Below, piece by piece: positions 9,552 through 18,261 of a stretch of 64,000 nucleotides of DNA. The notes beneath the pieces are model-generated. The model ran no database searches. It saw only the letters and a program-made list of their open reading frames with translations, and was not told the origin of the DNA. A program made the translations under genes and the position numbers. Within the stretch, counting starts at the first letter, position 1; every line of letters begins with the position of its first letter. Origin of the DNA: PALSA-612 sp963711315 (GTDB lineage: Bacteria > Actinomycetota > Thermoleophilia > Gaiellales > Gaiellaceae); assembly GCA_963711315.1 (NCBI GenBank), contig CAVQDQ010000002.1, positions 682,001-746,000 of the forward strand, written 5' to 3'.

Positions 9552-10006
9552 GGCGCCCACAGGGCGCCGAGGTAGACCACCGGGTCGCCCGGCTGCCAGC
9601 GTCCGAGAAAGCGTTGGATCGGCGGGTGGAGCACGACCTCTTCGAGCTCGACGGCTGTGAACAGCCGATGTCCCCGCACGGCCGCGTCGTCGGAGCTCAC
9701 GGTCTCGAGCGACCTGCCCGTGAGATCGGCGGCGAAGATGATGTGGACGACGTGTTTCGTGGTGAGCGTGCGAGCCGGCGCGATGGAGTCCACGATAGCC
9801 ACCGGTCCCTCGAACGGCATCTGGCTGTCGAGGCCTAGCTCTTCTCGCAGCTCGCGGCGCAGTGCCTGGACGAGGCTCTCTCCGGAGTGGACGCCGCCGC
9901 CCGGCAACAGCCAGTACTGGCGGCCGTGCTTCTCGTGTCGGCAAAGCAGAATCCCGTCGCGCCAGCGCAGGACTGCGGACACGCGAATTCGAGGCTGGAG
10001 CGCCAA
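9548..10006 (-). CDS. NUDIX hydrolase
   Basis: This 152-residue protein has a full nudix box: GGGVHSGESLVQALRRELRE followed by ELGL, fitting Gx5Ex7REUxEExGU. It should hydrolyse a nucleoside diphosphate linked to another moiety with Mg2+. The specific substrate is not evident. It lies just downstream of dut on the same strand, so a house-cleaning role on nucleotides is plausible. Its 3' end overlaps that of the acetyltransferase gene by four bases. Confidence 0.88.
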   Translation of the reverse strand: MALQPRIRVSAVLRWRDGILLCRHEKHGRQYWLLPGGGVHSGESLVQALRRELREELGLDSQMPFEGPVAIVDSIAPARTLTTKHVVHIIFAADLTGRSLETVSSDDAAVRGHRLFTAVELEEVVLHPPIQRFLGRWQPGDPVVYLGALWAP

Positions 10007-10014
10007 CGGTGACC

Positions 10015-10449
10015 TCAGGCGCCCGAGGAGCCGAAACCGGCCGCGCCGCGCACCGTCTCCGGTAGCTCGTCCAGGAGCAGCACGTCGACTTCCGGCACCG
10101 GCGTCACGACGAGCTGCGCGATCCGCATGCCTGCCTCCACCGTGAACGACCGGTCGCGGTCGGTGTTGAGTGCGATCACGCGCAGCTCCCCCCGATAGCC
10201 GGAATCGATCAGTCCGGGCGTATTGACGAGCGAGATGCCGTGCTCCAGAGCCAGACCGGAACGCGGAATGACAAGCCCCGCGTAGCCCTCGGGTATGGCG
10301 ACCGCAATGCCCGTCGCCACGACGCCTCGCTCCCCCGGGCCGAGCTCGACGCGCTCACAGGCGACGAGATCGAGGCCAGCGTCACCCGGATAGGCGCCCT
10401 GCGGCAGCGACGCCTCGTCGCGCAGGCGGATGACGGGCAGCTCGATCAC
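10015..10449 (-). CDS. dut: Deoxyuridine 5'-triphosphate nucleotidohydrolase (dUTPase)
   Basis: This is a trimeric dUTPase that removes dUTP and provides dUMP for thymidylate synthesis. All five motifs are visible: PGDAGLDL, PRSGLALEHGI, NTPGLIDSGYRGEL, MRIAQLVV and the C-terminal arm RGAAGFGSSG. The 144-residue length is standard. The GTG start overlaps the TGA of hflX by four bases, implying co-transcription and translational coupling. Confidence 0.96.
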   Translation of the reverse strand: MIELPVIRLRDEASLPQGAYPGDAGLDLVACERVELGPGERGVVATGIAVAIPEGYAGLVIPRSGLALEHGISLVNTPGLIDSGYRGELRVIALNTDRDRSFTVEAGMRIAQLVVTPVPEVDVLLLDELPETVRGAAGFGSSGA

Positions 10450-11738
10450 GTAGCGGCGACGGCGTCGCGCACGAGGAACGGCGCCAGACGGCGTAGCTCC
10501 CGTTCGGGCAGCCGTGCCCGGATGAAGACGCCGTCGGGACGATCCTCGCGGAGCTCGATCGGTGGCCCGAGGGCGTAGAGCGACGAGACGACGTCGCCCC
10601 GCTCGTACGGCACGAGCAGCTCCACGACCTGGAACCGGCTCTCGAACCGCTCGGCGACCCGAGCGCGGAGCGCATCGAGCCCCTCACCGGACTCCGCGGA
10701 GACCAGGAGTGACCCCGGGAAGCGGTTCTCGAGCTGCTCGCGTGTCTCGCCGTCGATCCGATCGATCTTGTTGAGCACTAGCTCGATCGGCAGCTCGCCG
10801 GCGCCGATCTCGGAGAGCACCGCCTCGACCGCTTGCACCATCTGGTCGAGCTCGGCCTCGTCGCCGACGCGTCGGCGACGTGCAGGACGAGGTCTGCGAT
10901 CAGCGTCTCCTCCAGCGTTGCTGCAAAGCCCTCGACGAGCTCGTGCGGCAGCCGGCGGATGAAGCCGACGGTGTCGGTGAGGAGGTAGCGGCGGCCTTCG
11001 TACTCGAATGACCGGGTGGTGGGATCGAGTGTCTCGAACAGCCGGTCGTCGATGGATGCCTCGGCTCCGGTGAGCGCGTTGAGCAGCGTGGACTTGCCGA
11101 CGTTCGTATAGCCGGCGAGGGCGATCGTCGGCGTCTGGGAGCGCACGCGCGACTTCCGGCGCTGCTCACGCCGCTTCGAGAGGTCTCTGAGGCGATCCTT
11201 GAGCAACGAAATCCGCCGTCTCGCCAGCCGGCGGTCGGTCTCGAGCTGGCTCTCACCCGGGCCCCTGGTGCCCACGCCGCCGCCGAGCCGCTCGAGGTGC
11301 TGCCACAGGCCGCGCATGCGGGGGAGGTTGTATTCGAGCTGGGCGAGCTCGACCTGGAGCTTGCCCTCGGCGGAGACAGCGTGCTGGGCGAAGATGTCGA
11401 GGATCAGCTGCGTGCGGTCGACCACGCGCGCCTCGAGGGAGTCCTCGAGCCGTCGCTGCTGCGCCGGCGCGAGCTCGCCGTCCACGACCAGCACTTCGGC
11501 GCCGTGCAGTCCGCGAACGCGGACTTCAGCTCCTCGAGCTTGCCCTTGCCGACGTACGTGCGCGGATCCGGCGTCGACGGTGCTGAACGAGCTCGCCGAC
11601 GGTGTCGACGCCCGCGGTCCGGGCCAGCGCGTGGAGCTCGGCGAGCTCCGAGGCTTCCTGGGACGGGAGCAGACATGCGACCGCGAACCCGCGCTCCGGC
11701 TCTGCGCCGGGCAGCGGATCGGGCTGGTGGTTCGTCAC
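10446..11738 (-). CDS. hflX: Ribosome-associated GTPase HflX (frameshifted)
   Basis: HflX is a GTPase that splits stalled or hibernating ribosomes. The N-terminal domain contains DPRTYVGKGKLEELKSAF and LVVDGELAPAQQRRLE. The glycine-rich linker is GGGVGTRGPGESQLETDRR. The G domain has the P-loop GYTNVGKSTLLNALTG, the G3 region TDTVGFIRRLPHELVEGF and the G4 motif NKID. Frame breaks lie near 11575, 11500 and 10870. The start is set at GTG 11738 (VTNHQPDPLPGA), the first plausible start in the conserved frame. The gene diverges from dapC and leads into dut through a GTGA overlap. Confidence 0.88.
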
Positions 11739-11780
11739 GACGACATTATGGAGCAGCGTCAATCTCGCTAGCGTTCGGGC

Positions 11781-12932
11781 GTGGCGCTCTCCCCCGTACT
11801 CGCCGAGCAGACGACGTATCCGTTCGTGCGGCTCGAGCAGGCGAAGCGCGAGGCCGCAGCCCGCGGAGTCTCGATCATCGACTTCGGCCAGGGGGATCCG
11901 CGCGAGCCGACGGATCCGCTCATTCGTCAAGCGCTTGCCGACGGCGTCGCGGAAACGATGAGCTACCCGAAGGCCGAGGGCCTTCCCGAGCTGCGGGCGG
12001 CGATCGCGGGCTGGGTCGCGCGCCGCTTCGGCGTCGAGCTCGACTCCGATCGGGAGCTGATTCCGACGCTGGGCTCGAAGGAGGCGATCTTCAGCTTCGC
12101 ACAGGTCTTCGCGGACGTGCCACGCGGCAAGGACACGGTGCTCGTCCCGGACCCGGCGTACCCAGTGTACGAGCGCGGCGCGGAGTTCGCCGGCGCGCGC
12201 ATCGTCCGTCTGCCGCTGCTGGAGGAGAACGGCTTCCTTCCAGATCTGACAGCCGTTGGCGCGGAGACGCTCGACCGGACAGCTCTGGTCTGGGTCAACT
12301 ACCCGAACAATCCCACCGCCGCCTCCGCCCCACGCTCGTTCTTCGCGAACTTGGCGGACCTCGCGGCGCGCCACGACTTCCTCGTCTGCTCGGACGAGGC
12401 GTACAGCGAGCTGTGGTTCGACGAGCCGCCTACCTCGGCGCTCGAGCTCGCGGATCGCTCGCGCGCCGTCGTGTTCAACACGCTCAGCAAGCGCTCGTCG
12501 ATGACGGGCTACCGATCCGCGTTCGTCGCCGGTCCTGAATGGGTGGTCGACGCACTGCGGAAATACCGGCCGACGGTCGGCACGGCTCCCCAGGAGTTCG
12601 TTCAGCGTGCCTCGATCGTCGCCTGGGGTGACGAAGGCCACGTCGAACGCGCGCGCGCCGTGTACCGGCGCAAGCGGGACGTGCTGCTTCCGGCGTTCGA
12701 GGGCATCGGCTGGCGCGCGGCGGGCAAGGACGCAACGATGTACCTCTGGTTCGCGCTCCCGGCGGGCGAGACGTCTGAGGCAGCGGCAGGGCGACTCCTC
12801 GAGCACGGGATCGTCGTTGCTCCGGGCGCGTATCTCGGCGAGGCCGGCGAGGGCTACGCGCGGGTGGCGCTCGTGCCAACGATCGAGGACTGCGAGCGCG
12901 CCGCCGGCATCCTCGAGGAGGTGGTGGCGTGA
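11781..12932 (+). CDS. dapC: N-succinyldiaminopimelate aminotransferase (class I/II aminotransferase)
   Basis: This 383-residue PLP enzyme converts succinyl-amino-ketopimelate to succinyl-diaminopimelate. Visible fold-type I motifs are DFGQGDPREPTD, VNYPNNPTA, SDEAYSELWF and the Schiff-base lysine in NTLSKRSSMTGYR at about residue 236. The phosphate-binding arginine and a late ARVALVPT follow. The class is broad, but its GTGA overlap with dapD makes the DapC assignment strong. The start is GTG 11781. Confidence 0.9.
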   Translation: MALSPVLAEQTTYPFVRLEQAKREAAARGVSIIDFGQGDPREPTDPLIRQALADGVAETMSYPKAEGLPELRAAIAGWVARRFGVELDSDRELIPTLGSKEAIFSFAQVFADVPRGKDTVLVPDPAYPVYERGAEFAGARIVRLPLLEENGFLPDLTAVGAETLDRTALVWVNYPNNPTAASAPRSFFANLADLAARHDFLVCSDEAYSELWFDEPPTSALELADRSRAVVFNTLSKRSSMTGYRSAFVAGPEWVVDALRKYRPTVGTAPQEFVQRASIVAWGDEGHVERARAVYRRKRDVLLPAFEGIGWRAAGKDATMYLWFALPAGETSEAAAGRLLEHGIVVAPGAYLGEAGEGYARVALVPTIEDCERAAGILEEVVA

Positions 12933-13687
12933 CGGACGCCGCGCTCGTCGAGGAGGTCGTCGCCGCGCTCGACCGGGGCGAGCGACGTGTGGCCGAGAAG
13001 GTCGGTGACGAGTGGGTCGTGGACGAGGACGCCAAGCAGGCGATCCTCGACTACTTCCGCGTCCGCGCCGTCGAGCCGCAGGAGCTGGGGCCGTTCGAGT
13101 ACACGGACAAGATCCCGCTCAAGCACGGACACGCCGAGCGCGGTGTGCGCGTCGTGCCGGGTGCCGTCGTCCGCTACGGCTCGTTCCTCGGCGAGGGCGT
13201 GATCGTCATGCCCGGGTTCGTGAACATCGGCGCCTGGGTCGGCCCTGGGACGATGGTCGATACATGGGCCACCGTCGGCTCCTGCGCGCAGGTCGGCGCA
13301 AACGTCCACATTGCCGGTGGCGCCGGCATCGGCGGCGTCTTGGAGCCTGTCAACGCCCGCCCGGTGATCGTCGAGGACGACGCGTTCATCGGCTCGCGGG
13401 CGATCGTCGTCGAGGGCGTGGTCGTCGGCGAAGGCGCCGTCATCGCCCCCCACGTCTCGCTCACGGCGTCCGTGCCGATCATCGACGTGACCGGTGACGA
13501 GCCCATCGAGCACCGCGGGCACGTCCCTCCCCGCTCCGTGGTCGTGCCCGGAACGCGGCCGAAAGACTTTCCCGCCGGCACATATCAGGTCGGCTGCGCG
13601 CTCATCATCGGGTGGCGCAGCCAGTCGACGGACAGCAAGCTGAGCCTCAACGAGACGCTGCGCGAATTCGGCATCGGCGCCGCCTGA
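12929..13687 (+). CDS. dapD: Tetrahydrodipicolinate N-succinyltransferase
   Basis: DapD commits tetrahydrodipicolinate to the succinylase branch of lysine/DAP synthesis. The 252-residue protein has the left-handed beta-helix hexapeptide pattern (MPGFVNIGAWVGPGTMVDTW then SCAQVGANVHIAGGAGIGG) and the family segment GVLEPVNARPVIVEDDAFIG. Its GTG start overlaps the dapC stop. The dapE deacylase that the pathway needs is not in the window. Confidence 0.96.
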   Translation: MTDAALVEEVVAALDRGERRVAEKVGDEWVVDEDAKQAILDYFRVRAVEPQELGPFEYTDKIPLKHGHAERGVRVVPGAVVRYGSFLGEGVIVMPGFVNIGAWVGPGTMVDTWATVGSCAQVGANVHIAGGAGIGGVLEPVNARPVIVEDDAFIGSRAIVVEGVVVGEGAVIAPHVSLTASVPIIDVTGDEPIEHRGHVPPRSVVVPGTRPKDFPAGTYQVGCALIIGWRSQSTDSKLSLNETLREFGIGAA

Positions 13688-13696
13688 GCCGCTCGT

Positions 13697-13726
13697 TTGA
13701 CACGTGACTATTTGGTCACCTATTAT
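13697..13726 (+). promoter_or_regulatory. Near-consensus promoter with embedded ArsR-type operator
   Basis: TTGACA at 13697-13702 is followed 18 bases later by TATTAT at 13721-13726. The spacer contains the inverted repeat GTGAC-TATTTG-GTCAC at 13704-13719, placed where a bound repressor would block RNA polymerase. The ATG at 13733 lies six bases after the -10 element, so the transcript should be leaderless. The downstream product is itself an ArsR-type regulator, pointing to autorepression. Confidence 0.82.
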
Positions 13727-13732
13727 CAGGCC

Positions 13733-14515
13733 ATGGCGGATGACCTGGTGTTCAGGGCCCTGGCCGACTCGACGCGGCGGGAGATCCTCGACGTGCTGTT
13801 CGAGCGCGAGGGCCAGTCGCTCGGCGAGCTCGAGCGACGCTTCGACATGACCCGCTTCGGCGTCATGAAGCACGTGAAAGTGCTCGAGGAAGCGAATCTC
13901 GTCGTGACCCGCAAGGTCGGGCGTTCGCGCCTGCACTACCTGAATCCCGTCCCCATCCGCGAGATCCACGACAGGTGGACCGGCAAGTTCGCCGCCATGG
14001 CGAGCGGGGCGCTGCTGGCGCTGCGTGCCGGTCTCGAGAAGGGAGGATCGATGGCTGCCAGCGGCAAGCCTTCGCACGTCTACGTCGTCTACATCAAGGC
14101 GACACCCGAGCGCATCTGGGATGCGCTCACGCAGTCCGAGTTCACGCAGCAGTACTACTACGCGAGCACGGTCGAATCCGACTGGACGGCGGGCTCCGAA
14201 TACGAGTACTTCATCGACGGCCAGACGGCGATCGTCGGCGAGGTGCTCGAGGCGGTGCCGCCTTCGCGCCTGGCAATGACCTTCGACGCTCGCTGGGACG
14301 ACGAGGTCTCGCCTGAAGCTCCCTCCCGCGTCACATGGGAGATCGAGCCGGCCGGCGACGGTCTGTCGAAGCTGACCGTGGTCCACGACGGCTTCGACGG
14401 AGAGACGAACACGTTCAGGCAGGCCGCCGGCGGCATGCCGTACATCCTCAGCGGCCTGAAGACGCTGCTGGAGACGGGTGAGCCGCTCCAGGTGACAGCG
14501 GGAGCAGCCGCCTAG
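13733..14515 (+). CDS. ArsR-family repressor fused to an SRPBCC (AHSA1-like) domain
   Basis: The 260-residue protein has a winged helix-turn-helix at about residues 5-75 (RALADSTRREILDVLF, FDMTRFGVMKHVKVLEEANL, VGRSRLHYLN). A C-terminal START-like SRPBCC domain follows from about residue 107 (YIKATPERIWDALTQSEF to the C terminus). Such fusions, or adjacent gene pairs, are common in actinobacteria; the SRPBCC part could bind a hydrophobic ligand. There is no ArsR metal-binding CxC. ATG 13733 is preferred over upstream alternatives because the -10 element ends six bases before it. An internal GGGAGG at 14041 precedes an in-frame ATG at 14051, exactly at the domain boundary. Confidence 0.88.
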   Translation: MADDLVFRALADSTRREILDVLFEREGQSLGELERRFDMTRFGVMKHVKVLEEANLVVTRKVGRSRLHYLNPVPIREIHDRWTGKFAAMASGALLALRAGLEKGGSMAASGKPSHVYVVYIKATPERIWDALTQSEFTQQYYYASTVESDWTAGSEYEYFIDGQTAIVGEVLEAVPPSRLAMTFDARWDDEVSPEAPSRVTWEIEPAGDGLSKLTVVHDGFDGETNTFRQAAGGMPYILSGLKTLLETGEPLQVTAGAAA

Positions 14516-15198
14516 AGACGCTCCGCGGGCCCCGTGAGCGTGGCACGACCCGCGGACAGGCGTACGCGGAGGTCGCCACCAGGAAAGTGGACGAGCACGT
14601 CGCCTTCGCCGTGAGTAGCCGCGGCGACGGCGACGGCGCTCGTTCCCGACGACTGCGTTTCGCCCACGCCACGCTCCCAGACGCGTGCCGTGACCTCGCC
14701 CGGGCCGTCGACACTGGCCACCTGGACGTTCGTGCGGTGCGGGAAGCGAGGATGCGTCTCGAGCAGCGGCCCAATGACCGGTAGCTGGACCGGGTCGCCG
14801 ACAACGACCGCATGCGGATTGCCGACGTCGACCACGATCACCTCGAGCCCCTCGATCTGCTCGGGCTCCGCGACGGTCACCACTCCCATTTCCTGCTCCA
14901 CTTCGCCGTCGCTGACGCGCGCGACGGTCTCGCGTGCGCCTACGCGGATGCGAACCTCCTGGGCGCACGTTCGATCTGCGAGCCACCGGGCGGCGATGCG
15001 GGTGCCGTTGCCGGACAGCTCTGCTCTGGAGCCGTCCGGGTTCCAGATCACGACCTCGGCCTCGTCCTCCGTGGCGGAGACGACCTCGACGATACCGTCG
15101 GCGTCCCCCACTTCGGCCTGCACGCTCTCCGGCGTCAGCCCGCGCTCGTCAGTGAGCAGGTAGACGTTCCCGTGCGCGTGCCACTTCGAGAATCTCAT
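14512..15198 (-). CDS. dapF: Diaminopimelate epimerase homologue lacking both catalytic cysteines
   Basis: The fold is recognisable: MRFSKWHAHGNVYLLTDE, WNPDGSRAELSGNGTRIAAR, DVGNPHAVVV, RTNVQVA and VWERGVGETQSSGTSAVAVA. Standard DapF uses two cysteines, in CGNGxR and in (A)CGTGA. Both positions are serine here (SGNGTR and SSGTSA). The protein is also short at 228 residues against about 275, having lost most of the N-terminal CDRxxGIGADG region. It may be a specialised or inactive epimerase, or a related isomerase. Lineage-specific DapF forms are possible. Its 5' end overlaps miaA by 50 bases and its 3' end touches the ArsR gene. Confidence 0.75.
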   Translation of the reverse strand: MRFSKWHAHGNVYLLTDERGLTPESVQAEVGDADGIVEVVSATEDEAEVVIWNPDGSRAELSGNGTRIAARWLADRTCAQEVRIRVGARETVARVSDGEVEQEMGVVTVAEPEQIEGLEVIVVDVGNPHAVVVGDPVQLPVIGPLLETHPRFPHRTNVQVASVDGPGEVTARVWERGVGETQSSGTSAVAVAAATHGEGDVLVHFPGGDLRVRLSAGRATLTGPAERL

Positions 15199-16034
15199 CC
15201 GCGACCTCGTCCGCGGGCCTCGCCGCCTCGACCCTGATCAGATCCGGCATCTTCCGCATCCACTTCCGCTGGTAGGCGGCGTACCGGCGGGTACGCAAGA
15301 CTACCGCGGCGATCGCCTCCTCTCTGGGCAGCCGAGCAATCTCGTCGAGCCCGAGCGCGTGGCGCGCCGTGTGCGAGACGCTGCCGGACAGGGCGCGCTC
15401 GACCTCGTCCTCCACACCAGCGTCGAACATCGCCTGCGTGCGCGCGACGATCCGCCGCTCGAGCTCCTCGCGCGGCACCTCGAGGCCGAAGACGAGAGTC
15501 GGGTGACGCGTCTCGCCGCTCCACAGGCTGTCCCGGCCGGGTTGCAGCGACTCTCCCATTTCAGCCAGCTCGAGCGCGCGCACGACCCGGCGGCGGTCAT
15601 TGGCATGGACATGCATCGCCGCGCTGGGGATCTCGTTCGGCGAGCAATGCATGGGCCCGCACCGCCCCCAGACGGTCGTAGAGCCGCTCCCAACGCTCGC
15701 GGGCACCCGGCGGCGGCGGCGACAGGTCGGAGAGCGCGGCGCGAAGGTAGAGGCCGGTTCCGCCCACCACGACGGGCGTCTGTCCGCGTTCCAACGCCTC
15801 GTCGACGGCTCGGTGCGCGAGCGCCTGGTACTCGACGACGGAGGCTTCGTGATCGAGCTCCCAGACTGCGACGAGCCGCGTCGGACGCGCTGGTTGCGCA
15901 GTGAGGATTGGCAGCCCTTTGTACACCTGCATCGAATCAGCGGAGACGAGCTCGGCCGGGATGCGCTCCGCGATCGCTTCGGCTACGGCCGACTTGCCGG
16001 ACGCCGTCGGGCCGAAGATCGCGAGCACGGTCAC
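15149..16034 (-). CDS. miaA: tRNA dimethylallyltransferase (one frameshift)
   Basis: MiaA prenylates A37 of tRNAs reading UNN codons; MiaB then methylthiolates the product. The P-loop is IFGPTASGKSAVAEAIAER. The substrate segments are LVSADSMQVYKGLPI, VVGGTGLYLRAAL and HANDRRRVVRALEL. The C-terminal RRYAAYQRKWMRKM is typical. The frame changes once near 15640, between HALLAERDP and MHVHANDRR. The start at 16034 overlaps the phosphatase stop by four bases, and the 3' end overlaps dapF. Confidence 0.93.
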
Positions 16035-16777
16035 ACTCGCAGCCTGATGCGGGCGCGGCGAAGATCGTCCTCGGACATGCCCGCTGCACGCAGATAGCCC
16101 TCCGCACCGCCGTAGCGGCGGTCAACCTCCTCGAGCACGCCGCGCATCGACTCGCCTGGCATCGCTGCCAGGAACCGCCGGAACTCGCGCTCGCGCTCGT
16201 CGTCCGTTTCCGCCATCCATTCGGGAGCGTGCGGCGCCCAGTTGGCCCGGCTCAGCGCGAAGTCGGCAGCAATGTCATCGACCGAGACCTGTGCGAGGCG
16301 GAGCAGCAGCGCCGCGACGAGACCGGTGCGGTCGACGCCGCCGGCGCAGTGGACGAGGACGCAGCCGTCTGGCGCGGCCGCGACGGCCGTCATCGCGGCG
16401 ACGAAGCGCTCGGGGTAGAGATCGAGGCGCTCGAGATACATGACGCGCCGGCAGTCGATGTGGTCGGTAATCTGCTCGAGCAGTTGCCGGTCTGCGTCGT
16501 GGAGCTCGTTGTGATCGCCGAACAGCGGCAGGTGGAGCACCTCCACGCCCAACTCCCCCGGCGGATCTTCATCCAACTCCGCGTGCCAGCGGAGGTCGAT
16601 GATCCTGTTGACGCCGTAGGCAAGCAGCTCCCGCTTGCCTACTTCGGAGAGCGTGCGGATGTTGTCGGCGCGGACGACCGCTCCGTAGGTCGTCTCGAAG
16701 CCGTCCTCTGTCGGCAGTCCGCCGAGATCGCGGACGTTGACGCAGCCGTCCCAGGTCAGGTGCCTAGCCGAACGCAC
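16031..16777 (-). CDS. Tyrosine-protein phosphatase (Y_phosphatase3 type)
   Basis: This is a 248-residue dual-specificity-like phosphatase. The active-site loop is VHCAGGVDRTG, a CX5R motif with cysteine and arginine intact. The N-terminal NVRDLGGLPT and the RADNIRTLSEVGK block are family features. The substrate is unknown. It starts on a GTG with no gap after the miaB stop and overlaps miaA, so it is embedded in the miaB-miaA operon. Small phosphatases of this type act on tyrosine phosphate or phosphoinositides. Confidence 0.88.
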   Translation of the reverse strand: MRSARHLTWDGCVNVRDLGGLPTEDGFETTYGAVVRADNIRTLSEVGKRELLAYGVNRIIDLRWHAELDEDPPGELGVEVLHLPLFGDHNELHDADRQLLEQITDHIDCRRVMYLERLDLYPERFVAAMTAVAAAPDGCVLVHCAGGVDRTGLVAALLLRLAQVSVDDIAADFALSRANWAPHAPEWMAETDDEREREFRRFLAAMPGESMRGVLEEVDRRYGGAEGYLRAAGMSEDDLRRARIRLRV

Positions 16778-18107
16778 CTACGCCGCGACGAGCGCCTCCT
16801 GGCTGCCCTGAAGAGTCGTTGACGTGGACGCGGTGATGCGGACCGGCACCAGCTCACCGCTCTCGGCCGATCCGGAGAAGTTGACCGTCGTGTTACGGCG
16901 GGTTCGGCCGCGGAGCAGTGAGGGATCGGTGCGGCTCGCTCCCTCGACGAGGACCTCTTCCACCAGGCCCACGCGGCGTGCGTTTCGTTCGGCCGCGACG
17001 CGCTGGACGACCTCGACGAGGCGCTCGATGCGCTCGCGCTTCAGCTCGTCGGGCACCTGATCGGGCATCGCCGCCGCCTCAGTCCCGTTGCGTGGTGAGT
17101 ACACGAATGTGAATGCCCCGTCGAAGCCGACCTCTTCGACCAGGGAGCAGGTGTCGTCGAAGTCGCTGTCCGTTTCGCCGGGGAAGCCGACGATGAGGTC
17201 TGTCGTGAGGGCGAGGTCGGCGATGGCGACACGCAGCTCGTCCACGAGGCGGAGGTACCGCTCGCGGCTGTACGTGCGTCGCATGCGCTTGAGCACGCGT
17301 GTCGAGCCGGACTGCAGCGGAAGGTGCGCGTGCTCGCAGACGGCGTTGCACTGGGACATGGCGGCGATGACCGGCGCCCTGAAGTCCTTAGGGTGCGGGC
17401 TCGTGAAGCGGATGCGCTCGATGCCGTCGACGGCGTCCACCGCGCGCAGGAGCTCGCCGAACTCGGAGCGAATGTCGGGCGACAGATCCCTGCCCCACGA
17501 GTTGACGTTCTGGCCCAGCAGCGTGACCTCGCGGACACCCTCTTGCGCGAGCGCAGAGATCTCGGCGAGTATCTCGCCCGGCCGCCGGCTCACCTCCTTG
17601 CCGCGTACGGCGGGCACGATGCAGTAGGAGCACACCGAGTTGCAGCCCATGGAGATCTGCACCCACGCCTGAAATGGACGCTCGCGCTGGGTCGCGAGCT
17701 CCGCGGAGAAGCGGCGCTCGTCGTCTCGTGCCGAACGCCGAACGCGCGACGCCCAGCCCGCCCGCGCCCAGCCAGTCGCCGAGGTGGTGGATCGTGCCCG
17801 GGCCGAACGCCACGTCGATGAACGGATAGCGCTCGAAGATCCGGTCGCGCTGCGCCTCGGCATAGCAGCCGCCGACGGCGATTACGGCGTCCGGGTTGCT
17901 CGCCTTGAGCATCTTCGCGTCGCCGAGGTATGCCGCGAGCCGCTGGTCGGGCTTCTCGCGGATCGTGCAGGTATTGAAGACGAGCACGTCTGCTTCGGCG
18001 GGCGTCGCCGCCTCGCCAAGCCCGAGCTCCTCGAGCAGGCCTCGGATGCGCTCGGAGTCGTGCGCGTTCATCTGGCAGCCGAACGTCGTAACGTGGTAGC
18101 GACGCAC
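16778..18107 (-). CDS. miaB: tRNA-2-methylthio-N6-dimethylallyladenosine synthase (one frameshift)
   Basis: MiaB is a radical-SAM methylthiotransferase acting on i6A37. The N-terminal cluster domain has TFGCQMNAHDSERI, VFNTCTIREKPDQR and VGGCYAEAQRD. The radical SAM motif CNSVCSYCIVP is followed by VTLLGQNVNSWGRD and LPLQSGSTRVLKRMRRTYSR. A TRAM domain closes the protein. The frame breaks near 17735. The start is GTG 18107, the first start before the conserved YHVTTFGCQM. Its presence next to miaA supports a complete ms2i6A pathway. Confidence 0.94.
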
Positions 18108-18261
18108 GGCGGAAGTGTACGCCGGAGAGGTTGGTGCACTCCCGGCACTGTCCCGCAACACACGAGCACGTCGTCCGCCGTTACGCTGAAAGCGGGAGGA
18201 GGCGCGGGGTGGCCCCTCGCGGAGCCAGCCGCGCCTTCGGCTGATCAGCGACTAACGGACG

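Noticed and set aside
18200..18250. Hairpins between rny and miaB as a terminator
   Set aside because: The stems are short or mismatched and there is no U tract.
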